64,000 bases of DNA, taken from positions 2,864,077 through 2,928,076 of the forward strand of contig JARUPZ010000025.1 of assembly GCA_031213475.1 (NCBI GenBank), in the 5' to 3' direction. This document shows, one piece after another, positions 20,917 to 33,300 of this stretch. A model generated the notes under the pieces. The model saw only the letters and a program-made list of their open reading frames with translations. It had not been told where the DNA came from and ran no database searches. The position numbers were made by a program, and so were the translations under genes. This DNA is from Nereocystis luetkeana (Eukaryota; Sar; Phaeophyceae; Laminariales; Laminariaceae). Positions within the stretch are counted from its first letter, which is position 1, and each line of letters begins with the position of its first letter.

Positions 20917-23900
20917 TTGTGGGTACGGGGTCAGATTTGGCACCGGCGTAGACGACGCTGGCCTTGGCCAGTGGAGATCTTACTAGATACAGGTGCAGGG
21001 GGAGGCAGTTACATATCACTTGCACTGTGGCGCAGTCTGCAGAAGCTCTTGCGACGAAGAATAAGTACGAGTAGCGCCGGAGCTCTCGAGGCCGCAAACC
21101 CGTCCGATAGCGAGACCCTTCCCAAGCGTATTTCGGGGTCAGTAGTGGTGCCGGTACTGTTGGAATCAGACTCGCCGGTTCGAGACGTAGCAGTTCGCGT
21201 CGTGGAAGACCTCCCGTATGGTTTCATTTTTGGTGCAGATTTCTTCCGGAGTAACCGCAGCACGTTGGAGTTCACTCCTGACAAAGGTTTGAGGCCGGTA
21301 CCGTCAGCACCCTGGGTACCTATTCACACGCCCGTCCTAGACTCTCCGCTCAACCCCCTCAGCGCAGCACGAGACCCGTCCTACTTACTAACTGCTACGG
21401 GTGCACCCGAGACTCCGCCCCCGCTAACTCCCCCGCTGACACACAACGTCCACCCGAGTTACCACGACATCGCTTGGGAAGATGAGAGCACGTTAGAATG
21501 GGACGTTAGACAAGTCGCTGAGTCTACCACGGTAGGCGGTTTCACCAGCATAGCGGTAGAGACAGCAGCAGTAGGCCCCCAACCGCAGGACAGACAGCTG
21601 GTGCTAATGTCGCCTACAGAGCGTTTCGATCTAAAGATGGGAGCACTGGTGGGGGTTGCTCGAGCGGTGTTGTGGTGGCAGCCGGGGTCCCCGGTGTACG
21701 GTAAACTGGCCAATCGCAGCAAGGAGAACGCCGAGGTAATGGGTAGCGGTGTGATAGCTCGAATGATAGCTCTTAACGTACGAGATGCCGCACGTTTCGA
21801 GTCTTTGTTCGACGAAGTCCCCTTCACAGTTGATCTGCCTCTCCCCTTGCAAGCCCTCAACGTGCCGTGCGTCCCGAGCAAAATCAACATAGATTTGGCC
21901 ACCAGGATAGTGGCGGCCGATGCCAACCTCGGGACCCTAGGAGCCCTTCAGAAACAACAGCTCATCAGCATGCTGGAAGATTTCATCGCAGACGGTCTGT
22001 TTCCAGTAGACCCCAAAAGGGTACCGGCCTGCATAAACGGTGAGCTAGAACTGCCCTTGATCGACGAGTCGTGCACCCCCTTCGCCGCCAGACAACGGCG
22101 TTTCTCCCCCGAGGTACGACGTATGATCAGAGCGGAGATCGAGAAATTGCTCGACCGAGGTATTATTCGCGCTTCAGTTTCACCGTGGGCGGCTCAATGC
22201 CTGTGTGTACGCAAGAAAGACGGAACCCTACGACTTTGCATTGACTGGCGGGTACTCAACAAACGCTTAGTATCAGACAGCGGGGGACTTGGCGACACGC
22301 AAACCATCTTCGATGGGTTGAAAGGCAAACGATATTTCACTCAACTAGACCTGGCTTCCGGCTTCCACGAGATCGAGATTGCAGAGAAAGACCGACACAA
22401 AACCGCGTTTCGTGATGCAGATGGGTTGCTGTACGAATTCATTAGAGCAGCGTTTGGTTAGACAGTTCTGCCTTCCGCGTTCACGCGGAGAGTGAAGTCA
22501 GCTCTGGGGTGCCTGGAAGGGGTGTTTAGTTGGCTAGATGACATTCTAGTCGCGAGTACCACCTGGGAGGAGGACGTAGCCACACTCGTACTTGTCCTAA
22601 CCCGCCTTTTGGCAGCAGGCTTGTTAGTCAATTTCGCGAAGTGTATTTTAGGATCCTCCTCCCAAGAGTTTCTTGGCATGATCATAGACAGCGCTGGCTT
22701 ACAACCCGCACCGACGAAGTTAGAAGCCATCGCACACATGCCTAGACCCCAGACAGTCGAGGAACTTCGAACATTCCTGGGCCTGACGGGCTACCTGCGA
22801 CAGTTTGTACCTAACTATAGTCTGACGGCCGCCCCTCTTACCAACATCCTGCGCAATAGAGACTTCGCGTCAAAACGCGCCCGAAAGCGGGTCATCGATT
22901 GGGACACGGAAGAGGAGGAAGCGTTCCAGTCGTTACGGTCGACTCTAGCCTCACCCACGGTACTTGCCTTCCCTGACCTCGACAACACATTCGAACTGCA
23001 CACTGACGCTAGCACAATAGGCGCCGGGGCAGTACTCATGCAGACCATCGACGGTACACCTCGCGTTATTGCTTTTGCCAGTCACAGGTTCTCCCGGACA
23101 GATGCTCGTAGAGGCCCCACCGAAAGAGAATGCATGGGAGTGTTGTGGGCGGTAGACTACTTTCGACCATACTTAGCCGGTCGGCAGTTTAAGGTAGTGA
23201 CCGACTGTTCCGCGATAACCTGGCTGTTTCGAAGTCGCGACCTGTGCCCCAAGCTACACAGATGGGCCCTCAGGCTCGCGGAGTACGACATGATTTTAGA
23301 ATGGCGAGCGGGGACACTACATGTCTTACCAGATGCCCTGTCACGGCTTCCGCACGCACCGGTCCCTCAGGCCGATGTAGACGACTCTTTTCCAGACGAT
23401 TTTACGTCGGAAGCACCATCCGAGTTCGTAGGGCCCCGAGGGCCGAGTTTGGATGGGTCGAGATTGGCGGAAATAGACGCGCTAGGTTCCGACGCAGCCG
23501 ACGGTGGTAGCCCCCCCTGCAATGCCCCCCCCAGCCCACCTTCGGAATCGCCCCCTCCGGATCCTAACGACGCGGCCTTGCTTGCCCTACGAGCCCTGCC
23601 CTTTGCGACGTGTGCCGCACTGGACACGGACACTACACCACGCCGCAGTCGCAGGATTCGCACTCCCTCCGTACGGCTACGCCACCTAAGCGACGCCCAG
23701 CTACCCCTCGGCGAGGAACTGCCGGGCCAGGAGAGTAGTCGCTCGTACACCCCCACGCCGGTCGAGTCAACCCCACCAACCCCACCACCGGCAGCGCCGT
23801 GCCCGAGTCCCACGAGTCCCACCAGAAGCAACGATTTGGAAGAGGTGCTTTCAGCAGGGGGGCAGGTTCCGCTGTCGTCAGGTAGGAGGACGCCGGTCAT

Positions 23901-25701
23901 CCACCGGGCGGTCGAGGTACTCACCAATCCGGCATCCCTAGCAAGAAGGCAACGGAACGACGCTCATCTGGGTCAGGTTAGCAAGCGTCTGCGGGAGGAT
24001 AGCAATGCGAACGCCGCGGAAGTCGTTGAGACTGGGTATAGTCTAGACGAGAACGATGCAATCAGGTTTGCCGACGGAAAAGGTAGGAACCTGCCAGCCA
24101 TACCCGAATCCATGGTTGCCGATGTACTCGCGTTGGTACACACACTGCATGGTCACTCTGGAGTAGGAGCCACGTTAGCGCTAGTCTTAGAGCACTTCCA
24201 CTGGCCTTCAGTCATTCGCGACACGCGACAATACGTGTTGTCATGCGGGTGCAGGAGACGTAAACGACCCAACAGCAGACGCGTCGCAATGTTTCCCGGA
24301 CGCGCATTAGAACCGTGGGATGAACTACAGATGGATATCCTGAAAATAGACACGCCTTCCCTTTCTGGTAACAAGTACGTTCTGCTGGTAGTAGATCGAG
24401 CCTCCAAGTTCCCTTTCGGTATCCCGCTAGAAACTAAGCAAGCAATAGGCGTGGCACGAGCGCTTACCGAGCTGTGCCTAACGTTCGGTGTACCCAAGAC
24501 AGTACGTTGCGATGGCGGCAGAGAGTTCAGAGCGGAAGTAGTGACACACTTATGCCGTTGGATGAATGCGGACATAAAGTTCGGCCCAGCCGACCACCCG
24601 CGAGGACAGGGTTCTGTAGAGAGACTAGGAGGTTGGTTGCAGGAGCTGCTGGCAGAGCTATGTAGATCGTGGCCCGAGAGGTGGGACGAGTACGTATCAC
24701 CGGCAATATGGATCAAACGCACTCTAGCAGACGTGTCACTGCCTTCTAACATGACACCTTTCGAGTTGCTGTTCGGTCGCAAGCCTCGCACGTCTTTAGA
24801 CTCTTTGGGACCCCTGTCAGAGGAGACAGATCAGAGCGGCGGCCTGGACAACTTCGTGGAGCGCCGCAGACAGAACCTCCGAGAAGTCCGCCTGGCGCTC
24901 GAGAAACGCGACAGCCAAAGAGTAACGGCGCGGGCCCGAGCCAACGCTGCCATCTCGAGACCATCAGCCGGAGTTATCGCTGAGAAGGGTAGCCTCGTGC
25001 TGGTGCGCGAGTCCGATAGCAGCAAACACCGCGACAGCAGAGGAAAGAAGCTGCAGCACGACCACTACACAGGCCCTTGGAGGGTCACGGAAGTATTACA
25101 GACGGGCCTAAGCGTACAAGTAACGATGCGAGGCAGAAAACAACGTACCCGAAATGTATCCACCGCAGATGTGAAGCCGTACCACCTCAGACCTTTGACA
25201 CTAAGACACTCGATAGCAGACGAGTTTGCACAGTATGCGTGGGGCGCGGATTTCAAACTGCCAGTTGAAGGAGTCAATTCGTCAGTGTTAGACTCGCTCG
25301 TGAGCTGCCGCAGATCGACCACTGCCTCCGGCACCACTAGATGGGAGTACAAGGGGAGATCGAGAGAGGGAGTAGAGACAGGATGGCGAACTGAGAATGA
25401 CGTGTTACAGAGTTTTACACCCTTGCAGTTGGACGGTTTCATCGCACTCTGGCACTTGTACAACCCCGACCCTACTAAAGACACGACCCCAGTCTCAGTC
25501 ACCCCTCGTACACCCGCCCTTCGTCGCCGCGAAGCCTTGACGCTGTTTCCGATAGGGTTTACCATCTGGAAGGACTTTGGCGGTGGGTTGCGACTGCAGG
25601 GGCAAGTGTACGATTACAGAGACCGATACTGGCGAGTGCGCTACACCGATAACAACTGGGAAGAACTGACCCGTCGCGAGATGGAACGGTTGCAGGACTG
25701 A
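20917..25701 (+). pseudogene. Gypsy pol: protease, RT, RNase H, integrase; one in-frame TAG
   Basis: One frame of about 1,594 codons is broken only by TAG at 22459-22461 inside the reverse transcriptase; the same frame continues on the other side. Domains: aspartic protease EILLDTGAGGG (about 20985), RT palm LDLASGFHEIEI (about 22350), catalytic SWLDDILVAS (about 22531; Trp-Leu-Asp-Asp in place of the usual Tyr/Phe form), RNase H HTDAS (about 22999), integrase zinc module HTLHGHSG…EHFHW…CGC (24140-24250), catalytic Asp in QMDILK (24334), Asp in VRCDGGREF (24510) and Glu in GSVERLGG (24620), then GPWRVTEVL. A C-terminal Trp/Tyr-rich module (25560-25695) follows. The start is uncertain: no ATG precedes the protease in frame, so pol may rely on frameshifting or readthrough. 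Confidence 0.92.
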
Positions 25702-25854
25702 AACGATCCACGCTCTGCATGGACGAAGATCTGCTCCTTCATCCGGCAATTCCGGCGAGGATCCTCCCCTGCGAAGACCTTCCCCTGCGAAGATCTTCCC
25801 CTGCAAACATCTCTCTAAATTCATCTGTTGTTTCTGCTTGCTTTTGGTGTCGTG

Positions 25855-26580
25855 TTTCAACCGAAGAGGCCGTGTTGGTTCTTTTCCGTTTAATTCTCGT
25901 GGTTTTCGATTTTATTTAGCTAGTGTTTCTGCTTACTTTTGGTGTGTCGTGTTTCAACCGAAAAGGCCGTGTTGGTTCTTTTCCGTTTAGTTCTCGTGTT
26001 TTTCGATTTTATTTATCTCGTGTTTCAACCGAAGAGGCCGTGTTGGTTCTTTTCCGTTTAGTTCTCGTGGTTTTCGATTTTATTTAGCTAGTGTTTCAAC
26101 CGAAGAGGCCGTGTTGGTTCTTTTCCGTTTAGTTCTCGTGGTTTTCGATTTTATTTATCTCGTGTTTCAACCGAAGAGGCCGTGCTGGTTCTTTTCCGTT
26201 TAGTTCTCGTGGTTTTCGATTTTATTTATCCAGTGTTTCAACCGAAGAGGCCGTGTTGGTTCTTTTCCGTTTAGTTCTCGTGGTTTTCGATTTTATTTAT
26301 CCAGTGTTTCAACCGAAGAGGCCGTGTTGGTTCTTTTCCGTTTAGTCCTCGTGGTTTTCGATTTTATTTATCCAGTGCTTCAACCGAAGAGGCCGTGTTG
26401 GTTCTTTTCCGTTTAGTTCTCGTGGTTTTCGATTTTATTTATCCAGTGCTTCAACCGAAGAGGCCGTGTTGGTTCTTTTCCGTTTAGTTCTCGTGGTTTT
26501 CGATTTTATTTATCTCGTGTTTCAACCGAAGAGGCCGTGCTGGTTCTTTTCCGTTTAGTTCTCGTGGTTTTCGATTTTAG
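25855..26580 (+). repeat. About ten copies of a ~71-bp tandem repeat in the gypsy 3' region
   Basis: Each unit contains GTTTCAACCGAAGAGGCCGT, then GTTGGTTCTTTTCCG, TTTAGTTCTCGTGGTTTTCG and ATTTTATTTA. Copies are very similar to one another; the second (about 25950) carries an extra segment. The array lies between the pol stop and the 3' LTR. Confidence 0.95.
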
Positions 26581-26972
26581 TCTTGCCTTGTAGGCTAGCT
26601 TATGGTTTTAACCGAGGAGGCGGAGTTGCCTTCTCTGTTGTGTTCGATTTTCGTTGAATTGTTGAGGACGCAATAGAAGCGATTTAGATGCTTAGGCGTT
26701 AGGGGACACTGCGCTTATTTCATCGCTGAATGAGCGTGGGGGGACTTTAGCCATGGAATAGTGGTCGGGCAACCAAACACGCAGTGAAAAAGCAAGGGTA
26801 GGGGTTTTTCTTGGGGATTTCCCTTTGATGGCCTTTGCGATTTCGGGTTGGTTGTTTATCCCTGAGGCCGATATTTGTGTTAAAAGGCTTTGCGGCTCTT
26901 TAAACTTGGTTATAGTCACAAGATTGCGATAGCATAATGCTCATTCCGTCATTCGCATTATGCTAGGGGGCA
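26581..26972 (+). other. Gypsy 3' untranslated region with polypurine tract
   Basis: One diverged repeat unit at 26605, then unique sequence. The last bases before the 3' LTR are TGCTAGGGGGCA; the AGGGGG run at 26965-26970 is the likely plus-strand primer. Confidence 0.6.
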
Positions 26973-27410
26973 TGTTACGGTTCGGTTGACCGTTTCAGGA
27001 GTTATGATGACATAGAGGCGTTTTCATATTGTAGCTCCGTTCCGGACGGAAGGTTTCATCCCCCTTCAGTCTCACTCAGTTCCCGCGGCCATCACCACGG
27101 TCACGGAACAAGCAATCACTTACCATCTAGCCATCTCCAGTTGGAGCCTCTTCACAGAAGAACCACAAGCTCGCCCTACTCTCCTGGAGACCTAGGAGCG
27201 CACCTCTCGACTCGGTCGGACTCAAGCTCTGCTCTGTCACTGAGGTTGGTCATTGATGTCTCGTCTATGTGCCCCTTTTGGGTTATGCACCTCTGAGTGG
27301 TAACCTGTGGTCCACAGCTGCCACTCCTACAAACTATTGCAGAACCCTACATGTGTTGCCTTGTGACAATGACTTAAGACCTCAGCCCAGGCAGCCAGCA
27401 TTCCGTTTCA
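26973..27410 (+). repeat. 3' LTR (438 bp)
   Basis: It begins TGTTACGGTTCGGTTGACCG and ends TCCGTTTCA. Relative to the 5' LTR it carries 24 extra bases near 27137 and a few substitutions. Confidence 0.93.
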
Positions 27411-28865
27411 AGAACTCTGATATTTGTCAAAGGAGCGCTGAACTTGGACAAACTTCCAAGAGGGCCTTTGGCTCCAGAGATATGTTTATCTTTTTGTAGT
27501 CGTCGATGGCACCTCACGTACGTCTTTGACCCCACACGACTGTTGGAACGAGAACAATTTTTCAAAAGTTTCTACGAAGAAGAGGATACGACAAGCTATT
27601 CACACAATACTATTGGTACCTGCTACTAATACCGTACCTTGTCCTACTGCTGTAGAATCTTACAAGTACGACACCAACGTCAAACGTAACAGTCAGCGGT
27701 ATCAGTTAGACTGCGTGCATCCAGAGGGTGCCGCATAGATAAGCGTCTGCTAACAACTGAATGCTGGACTAACATATTGCAGCCAGAACCGTAGCGCCAG
27801 TGCGAGATACCCAGCGAGCATCACTTCGGTGTTGGGGGTATGTGTATATCTCACCTCCTGCCATATTTCTCATACGATGTGGACTCCAAATGTTCAAATA
27901 AATCTCGACCCAAAGTCGAGTATTATACTGCTGTACGCCGTCAAGGGCAACTTCAACACAACCCAGCGCGCTGAGGTTAGAAGCTCTTCTAATCGTAGCT
28001 TTGTGAGCCTTGGAACCCCCAAGTAACAGCGGTGCAGAAAGAAATTCCCGGCAAGCGTGATACGATAGCGTTTGCCACAGTGGTCCCTGGCTTTACAAGT
28101 TTCTGACAGGACGGCGGAGGAGCCTACACAAAACTAAAACCTCGATGAACACGTCGAGTTAGCCTCTGCTATACGCGGTAAAGGACAACTTCGCCACAAC
28201 CCACAGCACCGCTGTGGTTAAGAAGCTCTGCCTAGTGTAGTCCATTTCGTGTGCCTAGTGTAGTTCATTTTGTGGATCAAAATCCCTAGCCACCCTGAGC
28301 AACAGTGGTTAATAGGTTAACTCCGGATAAGGGATCTGCAATCTGATGAAGGAGCTCTGAACTTCGATAAAATTCCAAGAGGACACGCGCACCGCTCCCC
28401 GTTAAGCTCACTCTACTTTTAAATTTTGCGTACCATCATTAGCTTCCAGCTGAGCAAATCAATCAACCCTGTGGCTTGGGAACTCCACAACATCGTGTTC
28501 TTCTCTTCCATTGAACCTACTCGTACAAGACACGTGAAGGAGATTTTACATTTGCCTCTAACGTTTTTGACTGTGTATTGACCGGCCGTCGGCAATCGAC
28601 GCTAGGCGTAAACATCCGCTACGAGCTGGTGCACATGCCAAAAGCCATATGTGATAGGCTGGAAACCCACAACCACATCTTACAGCACCAGGAGCTGGCG
28701 TCCATTTTTAATTTTTTTCTCGCTGTCAAGCACCGGCGGTGACAACAGGCTGGAGCTGGCAATGCAAGCTGGGGCTAACGCCAATCTATGGCATCGGTGA
28801 CTAGAACATCTCAACGGCCAGAGCTTGTGTCGTTCAGAAAACGTTGATAGCAACGAACTGTGATT
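27411..28865. other. Decayed sequence preceding a copia relic, with a ~115-bp direct repeat
   Basis: Segments near 27912-28010 and 28146-28262 are related (GTCGAGT, CTGTACGCCGTCAAGGGCAA versus CTATACGCGGTAAAGGACAA, then ACAACCCA and AGAAGCTCT). AGCTCTGAACTT…ATTCCAAGAGG near 28352 matches AGCGCTGAACTT…CTTCCAAGAGG near 27432. This may be old LTR or gag sequence of the following element; no motif is secure. Confidence 0.4.
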
Positions 28866-31829
28866 CGACAGGCCTGTGCCTGAGTGCGATGTGTGCGCGG
28901 TGGGCGAACGTCGCCAGCTGGCTCCTCGCAAGACCGACGATAACAAGGTCAAACTCCCTTTCCAACTCGTTTTCGCAGATCAGTTGAGACCGCTAGCCCC
29001 AGAGGCCCTCGGGGGCTACCCCTACCCCACAAATATATCCGACGAGTACAACAAGTGGACGGAAATTTACTTGTTGAGGGCCAAGCACGATGCTCTCAGC
29101 TCGTTCAGGTATTCGTACAATCCGTGGTGATTCCAAATCGTTTCGACGTCGAGCGGATGACGGTGGGAAAATAGGGAGAACTCATCACAGAGAAATCCAA
29201 GGACTACTGCCTTTAGACGGGCGTCATTGCCGAGTACGCCAGCACCAATACGCCGCAGCATTATTGTATGTCCCAACGCATAAGAAGAACTATTGCAGCT
29301 ATGGTGCAGTGGATGCTTGCCGACGGCGGACTGTGAGGGGAAAAAATATGTTCACGGCGGCGTTCCTGGGCAACAGGGTGCCACGCTTTGCAATCGGCAT
29401 ACCGGCTCCCACAAAATGATATACAGAACGTTTTCGAGTCATCGATGCCCTGTCCTTCGTGCACATTGAGGCGTACTCCAAACCGCTTGATTTTGACGCC
29501 GTAGAATGACAGTTGGTTGGGTACAAGAACATAAGCAAAAGCGATCGAGTGTTTAATCCCGCCACCCAGCCCAATTTTAAGAGCCGGAACGCCATCTTCA
29601 CCGAGCCACCATAGCGCCTATTCTCGGCGCCGCTGAAAGAAACTTCTCAGAAATGAATCCGACGAGCAATGTCAAGGAAGACCACAACAACATCGTAGAC
29701 GGCGACGTCTTGTGCGATTTCCGATATTACACGCTCGTGTTAGAACCGCTCCCCGGTGCTTCACCTGGCCACATCGCTGTAGGCAAGCGTTGAGACAATC
29801 CACCGGTGCCTGAACGCTTGGAGAAAATCAGCGATATCACTAGGAGGGACACACTGCACGGAAGAGCTGCAGGACCACCGCCAGTAGAGGCTATGCCCGT
29901 GCGAGAGCATATGGCCGGAATTTAACATGAACGTGTTATCGCACCACAGCAGCAGGTGATATCAACCACGGCACCGTCTCCGGAAACATCACTGGCTGGA
30001 TCACAGCCACTGTAACACCGTCGGCATTTTCGGCGAGACGCGACCCCTGCAGTTACGCGTGCCGGCATTGCAGCACAATCGTTTGCGAGGTGTGACGTTA
30101 ACTACCGTTCAGATTCTGCTAAGCTAGCGGCGATCGCCACAGGGCTCGAGCTGTCTGAGCTCTGATGGGATGAGGTTATAAAAAAGGGACAACATTGCCG
30201 GATATCGCGCTGACAAGTACGGAGCAGATTCTGCCGTTGACTATGCCTACGCCGTGACGGTACTTCGCTGCTGTTGTGCCGGGAAGAATGCGGAAATACT
30301 CCAAACACCTCTGAACGGCCATGACTGTACCTGCCAAAGTGCAGTAGAAACCGTCCTCGAACAAACAAATGACAAGTATGACAGAAAGCAATGTCCACAC
30401 TCTCATGCCGGGGACCTCTTTCCCCGCGGTACACAAGAACTTCAGCAGTTAGTTGATGGATTTGCAAGGTCAAGGCGGACGACCTACACAGGGGACGGTG
30501 TTGTTACATTAGCATCCAGTAGATTGATAGATATCGATTTCGGCAGCACTCTTTCAATTCGTTTGCGGGCTCCAGAGAACCCGTATGGTGTTGGCCATAG
30601 CGGCCAACTAGAATGTTGGCAGCTAAACCACAACACCTCGATTCTGGATGCCGATATCACAGAGGACGTGTACGTCAAGATGGCACCCAGATACGATATA
30701 TTCGACGAAAACAGTGTTTCGCTGATGATGAGGCTGTTAAACAGCCTATGTGACCTCCGCCAGATCCTGAATAACTGGCGAAACACGATCTACAAACATC
30801 TAAGAGGAACTGGGTTCAAACAAAGTCTAAAGGCGGATTCGTGCATCTTTACCTACTAGGAGTGCGTTGCCATTTTATCCCTACCCTTTATATCGACGAC
30901 GTTATGTCGCTCGCAGAAGACGTCCCAGTGCTGAGGCGGAACGAGCACAAACTCATGCCTCGTTACTCTGTGACGGACAGACGAGACGTGTCACTCGTGC
31001 AAGAGATGAGTGCACAACCCGCAACCGCAACAAAAGGGACGGTGAACATCACCCAGGAGAAACAGACCAAGCCCCTGCTGAAGCGGTACGGTATGGCAAG
31101 CTGAGGCTTAAGTAGACGCTTGGTGTAAGTAAAGAGCTGTCGCTTGACCAGCCAGAGAAAAGGCTTTGATGTAAGGATGAGAACCAACGTTCACGGGCAA
31201 CGTCAATGTGACTTGGACAGGCAACTCGCTAGTGCATCGTGTACGTCGTAAGTCAACTGGCAAGGGCGAGGCCTAAACCGTCCAAAGCTCACATGCAAGC
31301 AGCCAAATATCCAATTCGCTACCTCGCCGGCACGATGGATTTCGCAATGAAAATACAAGCGAGGTGGTTTCAAGTTGAAGGCACTCTCTGATGAAAACTG
31401 AGGCAACAGCCCGGATAACAGCAAGTCGATGTCCTTGTACCTTGTCGTCCCTGGAAACGCCCGTGTTAGCGTGAAGGTGGAGCTGGACGGGCTCACAACG
31501 CACTTTGGAGGCAGAACTCATGGCCGCATCGCGAGCGAGAAACGAGGCCGTGTTATGCTCTATCAGGATGACTGAACTGAAATTTGACGCGCCTTTCGAC
31601 AGTGTACCACATAATATATACGGCATCTCAGCTCTACGCGTCTCCGGAACTCAGACCTACAGCTCGGGAGTTTGAACGAGGCTCTCGGGTACTTTTTCGT
31701 GCAGTAAATAGTCAAGCGGGGCAGAATCACCGGCAGACAAAGAGGACCAGCTCGATGAAAATGACACGAAGCATTCAAGTGAGCAAAGGCAGCTCTACCT
31801 CCTCTGGTTGATAATCGAACTTAGTTTCT
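28866..31829 (+). pseudogene. Decayed Ty1/copia element (integrase to RNase H)
   Basis: Many frame changes and stops separate readable blocks, all in copia order. Integrase zinc end and core start: CDVCAVGERRQL, KVKLPFQLVFAD (28884-28990), ISDEYNKWTEIYLLRAKHDA (to 29095), FTAAFLGNRVPRFAIG (about 29349). Post-integrase: VHIE…AYSK-like and YNPA-like fragments near 29460-29570. Reverse transcriptase: LDADITEDVYVKMAPRYDIF (30641), LLNSLCDLRQILNNW (30734), LYIDDVMSLAEDVPVLRR (30890), ITQEKQTKPLLKRYGMAS (31050). RNase H fragments follow to about 31829 (HMQAAKYPIRYLAG near 31290). The Tyr-Val-Asp-Asp box has become YIDD. It includes the integrase region that the copia copy at 11.4 kb has lost. Confidence 0.85.
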
Positions 31830-33300
31830 GAAATTCAGAGGTTGAGACGACCAGACCGTGAGGGTTGTACTTTGCTGATTTAGAATACTTGCTGCTTTCG
31901 CGGGAATGGGGAAGGTTCACTGCACAAGCTCTACGATCATGCTTACGTTGTCAGTGTTCTAGTGAAGAAATCGGGTGGCGTCCTACAAGTGGTGGAAATC
32001 GTCTGCTATGATTGGCGCTTTAAGCTTGTTTCTATCGCGTCCTACAAGTGCTGATGGTCGTGAGCCATGATCAGGGCTTCCATCGTGTTCTATCGCGTTG
32101 GGACCTTCATCGTTCAGGCACGTGCGACTTGCCAACGAGGAGAGGGTGTTGGAAAAAAACGATATATACTTAGCCTATTGACTCACTGCTTCGTAAGTTG
32201 CGCCTCATCTAATTGTACTGCATTATTATGAGTAACGAGATGTTTATATGACATTCAAGCAGTTTGATTAGTCAAAGAGTTGCACCGACAAGCCATGGAT
32301 AATAAGACGTTGTTGTAACAGGTTATCAACAATAAGGACCTGGAGTGTTTGGCCAGGACCAACCTTCACTCGCCAAACCGCATCCGAACTTACTACAGTT
32401 CTTCGCCGTGAGTCGTAGTCGCCCTCAAATGGCCTTTTCTGAAGAGTAATCTGTGCTTCACATCCTCGACGCACAATATGTCTGCTCAGGCAGTTTCACG
32501 GGTGACAGAGCCAACCTTCGCAGCCTACTGAGCAGGAATATAATCGAATATTGTCTAGACGCACATAATCACCTGTTACGTACATAGTTATCGTAAGGCA
32601 ACACTCCGACAGCAGCGGTATTTGAATTGCACGCCGGGGTTGTCGATTGGAGAATATGCTTGAAAAACCACACCCCGGATAACATATATCGACATCGCAG
32701 AATCACCGTAAAGTATAGTAGCTTGACACGTATATTGTCGTTGAGATACATTTGTTCGTGACCTATTGTATTTGAGATCATCTGCTAGCAGCCACGTACT
32801 TGTTTGGAGAGGCCCAGACTTGATCCCTCTGGGTAATACTATGCATCGCCGCTGTCCGATCCGTAACCTGACTAACCTGCCGACGAAAATCTGTGGTTTC
32901 CAAAACCCGGAACAAAGAATTTTACCCACACCCAGAATAAACCGTATCGCTCCAGAAACAAGCCAATTACTGTTCGGGCATGGATATATGGCCAACCACA
33001 ATCTGCACCCGGCCAACGCTTCAGATACAACTAGACTAGGACCCGATAACAAGCTCAATATACCCGAGGCACGAACCATTATGTGGCTGACATTGAGCTT
33101 GAGCCTCATGCCACACCTCACAACGGTACCTACCATGGATTTCGAATACCACTGAAGAGACGTCACTATAGCAAGTTTGAGAGCCGCCGACCGGCTGCAT
33201 GTTTGGCGCCAGTCCAAAAGCACCAATGAAGAACATCGAAATGCCCTCGACAGACGTATCGCTGAATATCAAGGAGTAATGTTGCAGCGCTACGGGCTCC
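31830..33300. other. Unassigned, possibly LTR or decayed copia flank
   Basis: CCTACAAGTG repeats at 31981 and 32040 with related flanks. Open frames at 32588-33226 (minus) and 32766-33155 (plus) overlap and neither has a known motif. Confidence 0.35.

Larger units (their letters stand above)
20152..27410 (+). mobile_element. Ty3/gypsy LTR retrotransposon, nearly complete
   Basis: The element comprises the 5' LTR (20152-20565), primer binding site with an extended tRNA complement (20566-20640), a small ORF (20665-20826), pol (20917-25701, one internal stop), a 3' tandem repeat block (25855-26580), a polypurine tract AGGGGG (26965-26970) and the 3' LTR (26973-27410). Flanking bases (ATACC before, AGAAC after) do not match, so no target duplication is seen. 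The LTRs differ at about a dozen positions plus three indels, implying an insertion that is not brand new. Confidence 0.93.

Noticed and set aside
25855..26580. CRISPR array
   Set aside because: Repeats are directly contiguous with no unique spacers, within an LTR element of a eukaryote.
32588..33226. 212-codon minus-strand frame as a gene
   Set aside because: It overlaps a plus-strand open frame of similar quality and has no recognised motif; probably old retroelement sequence.
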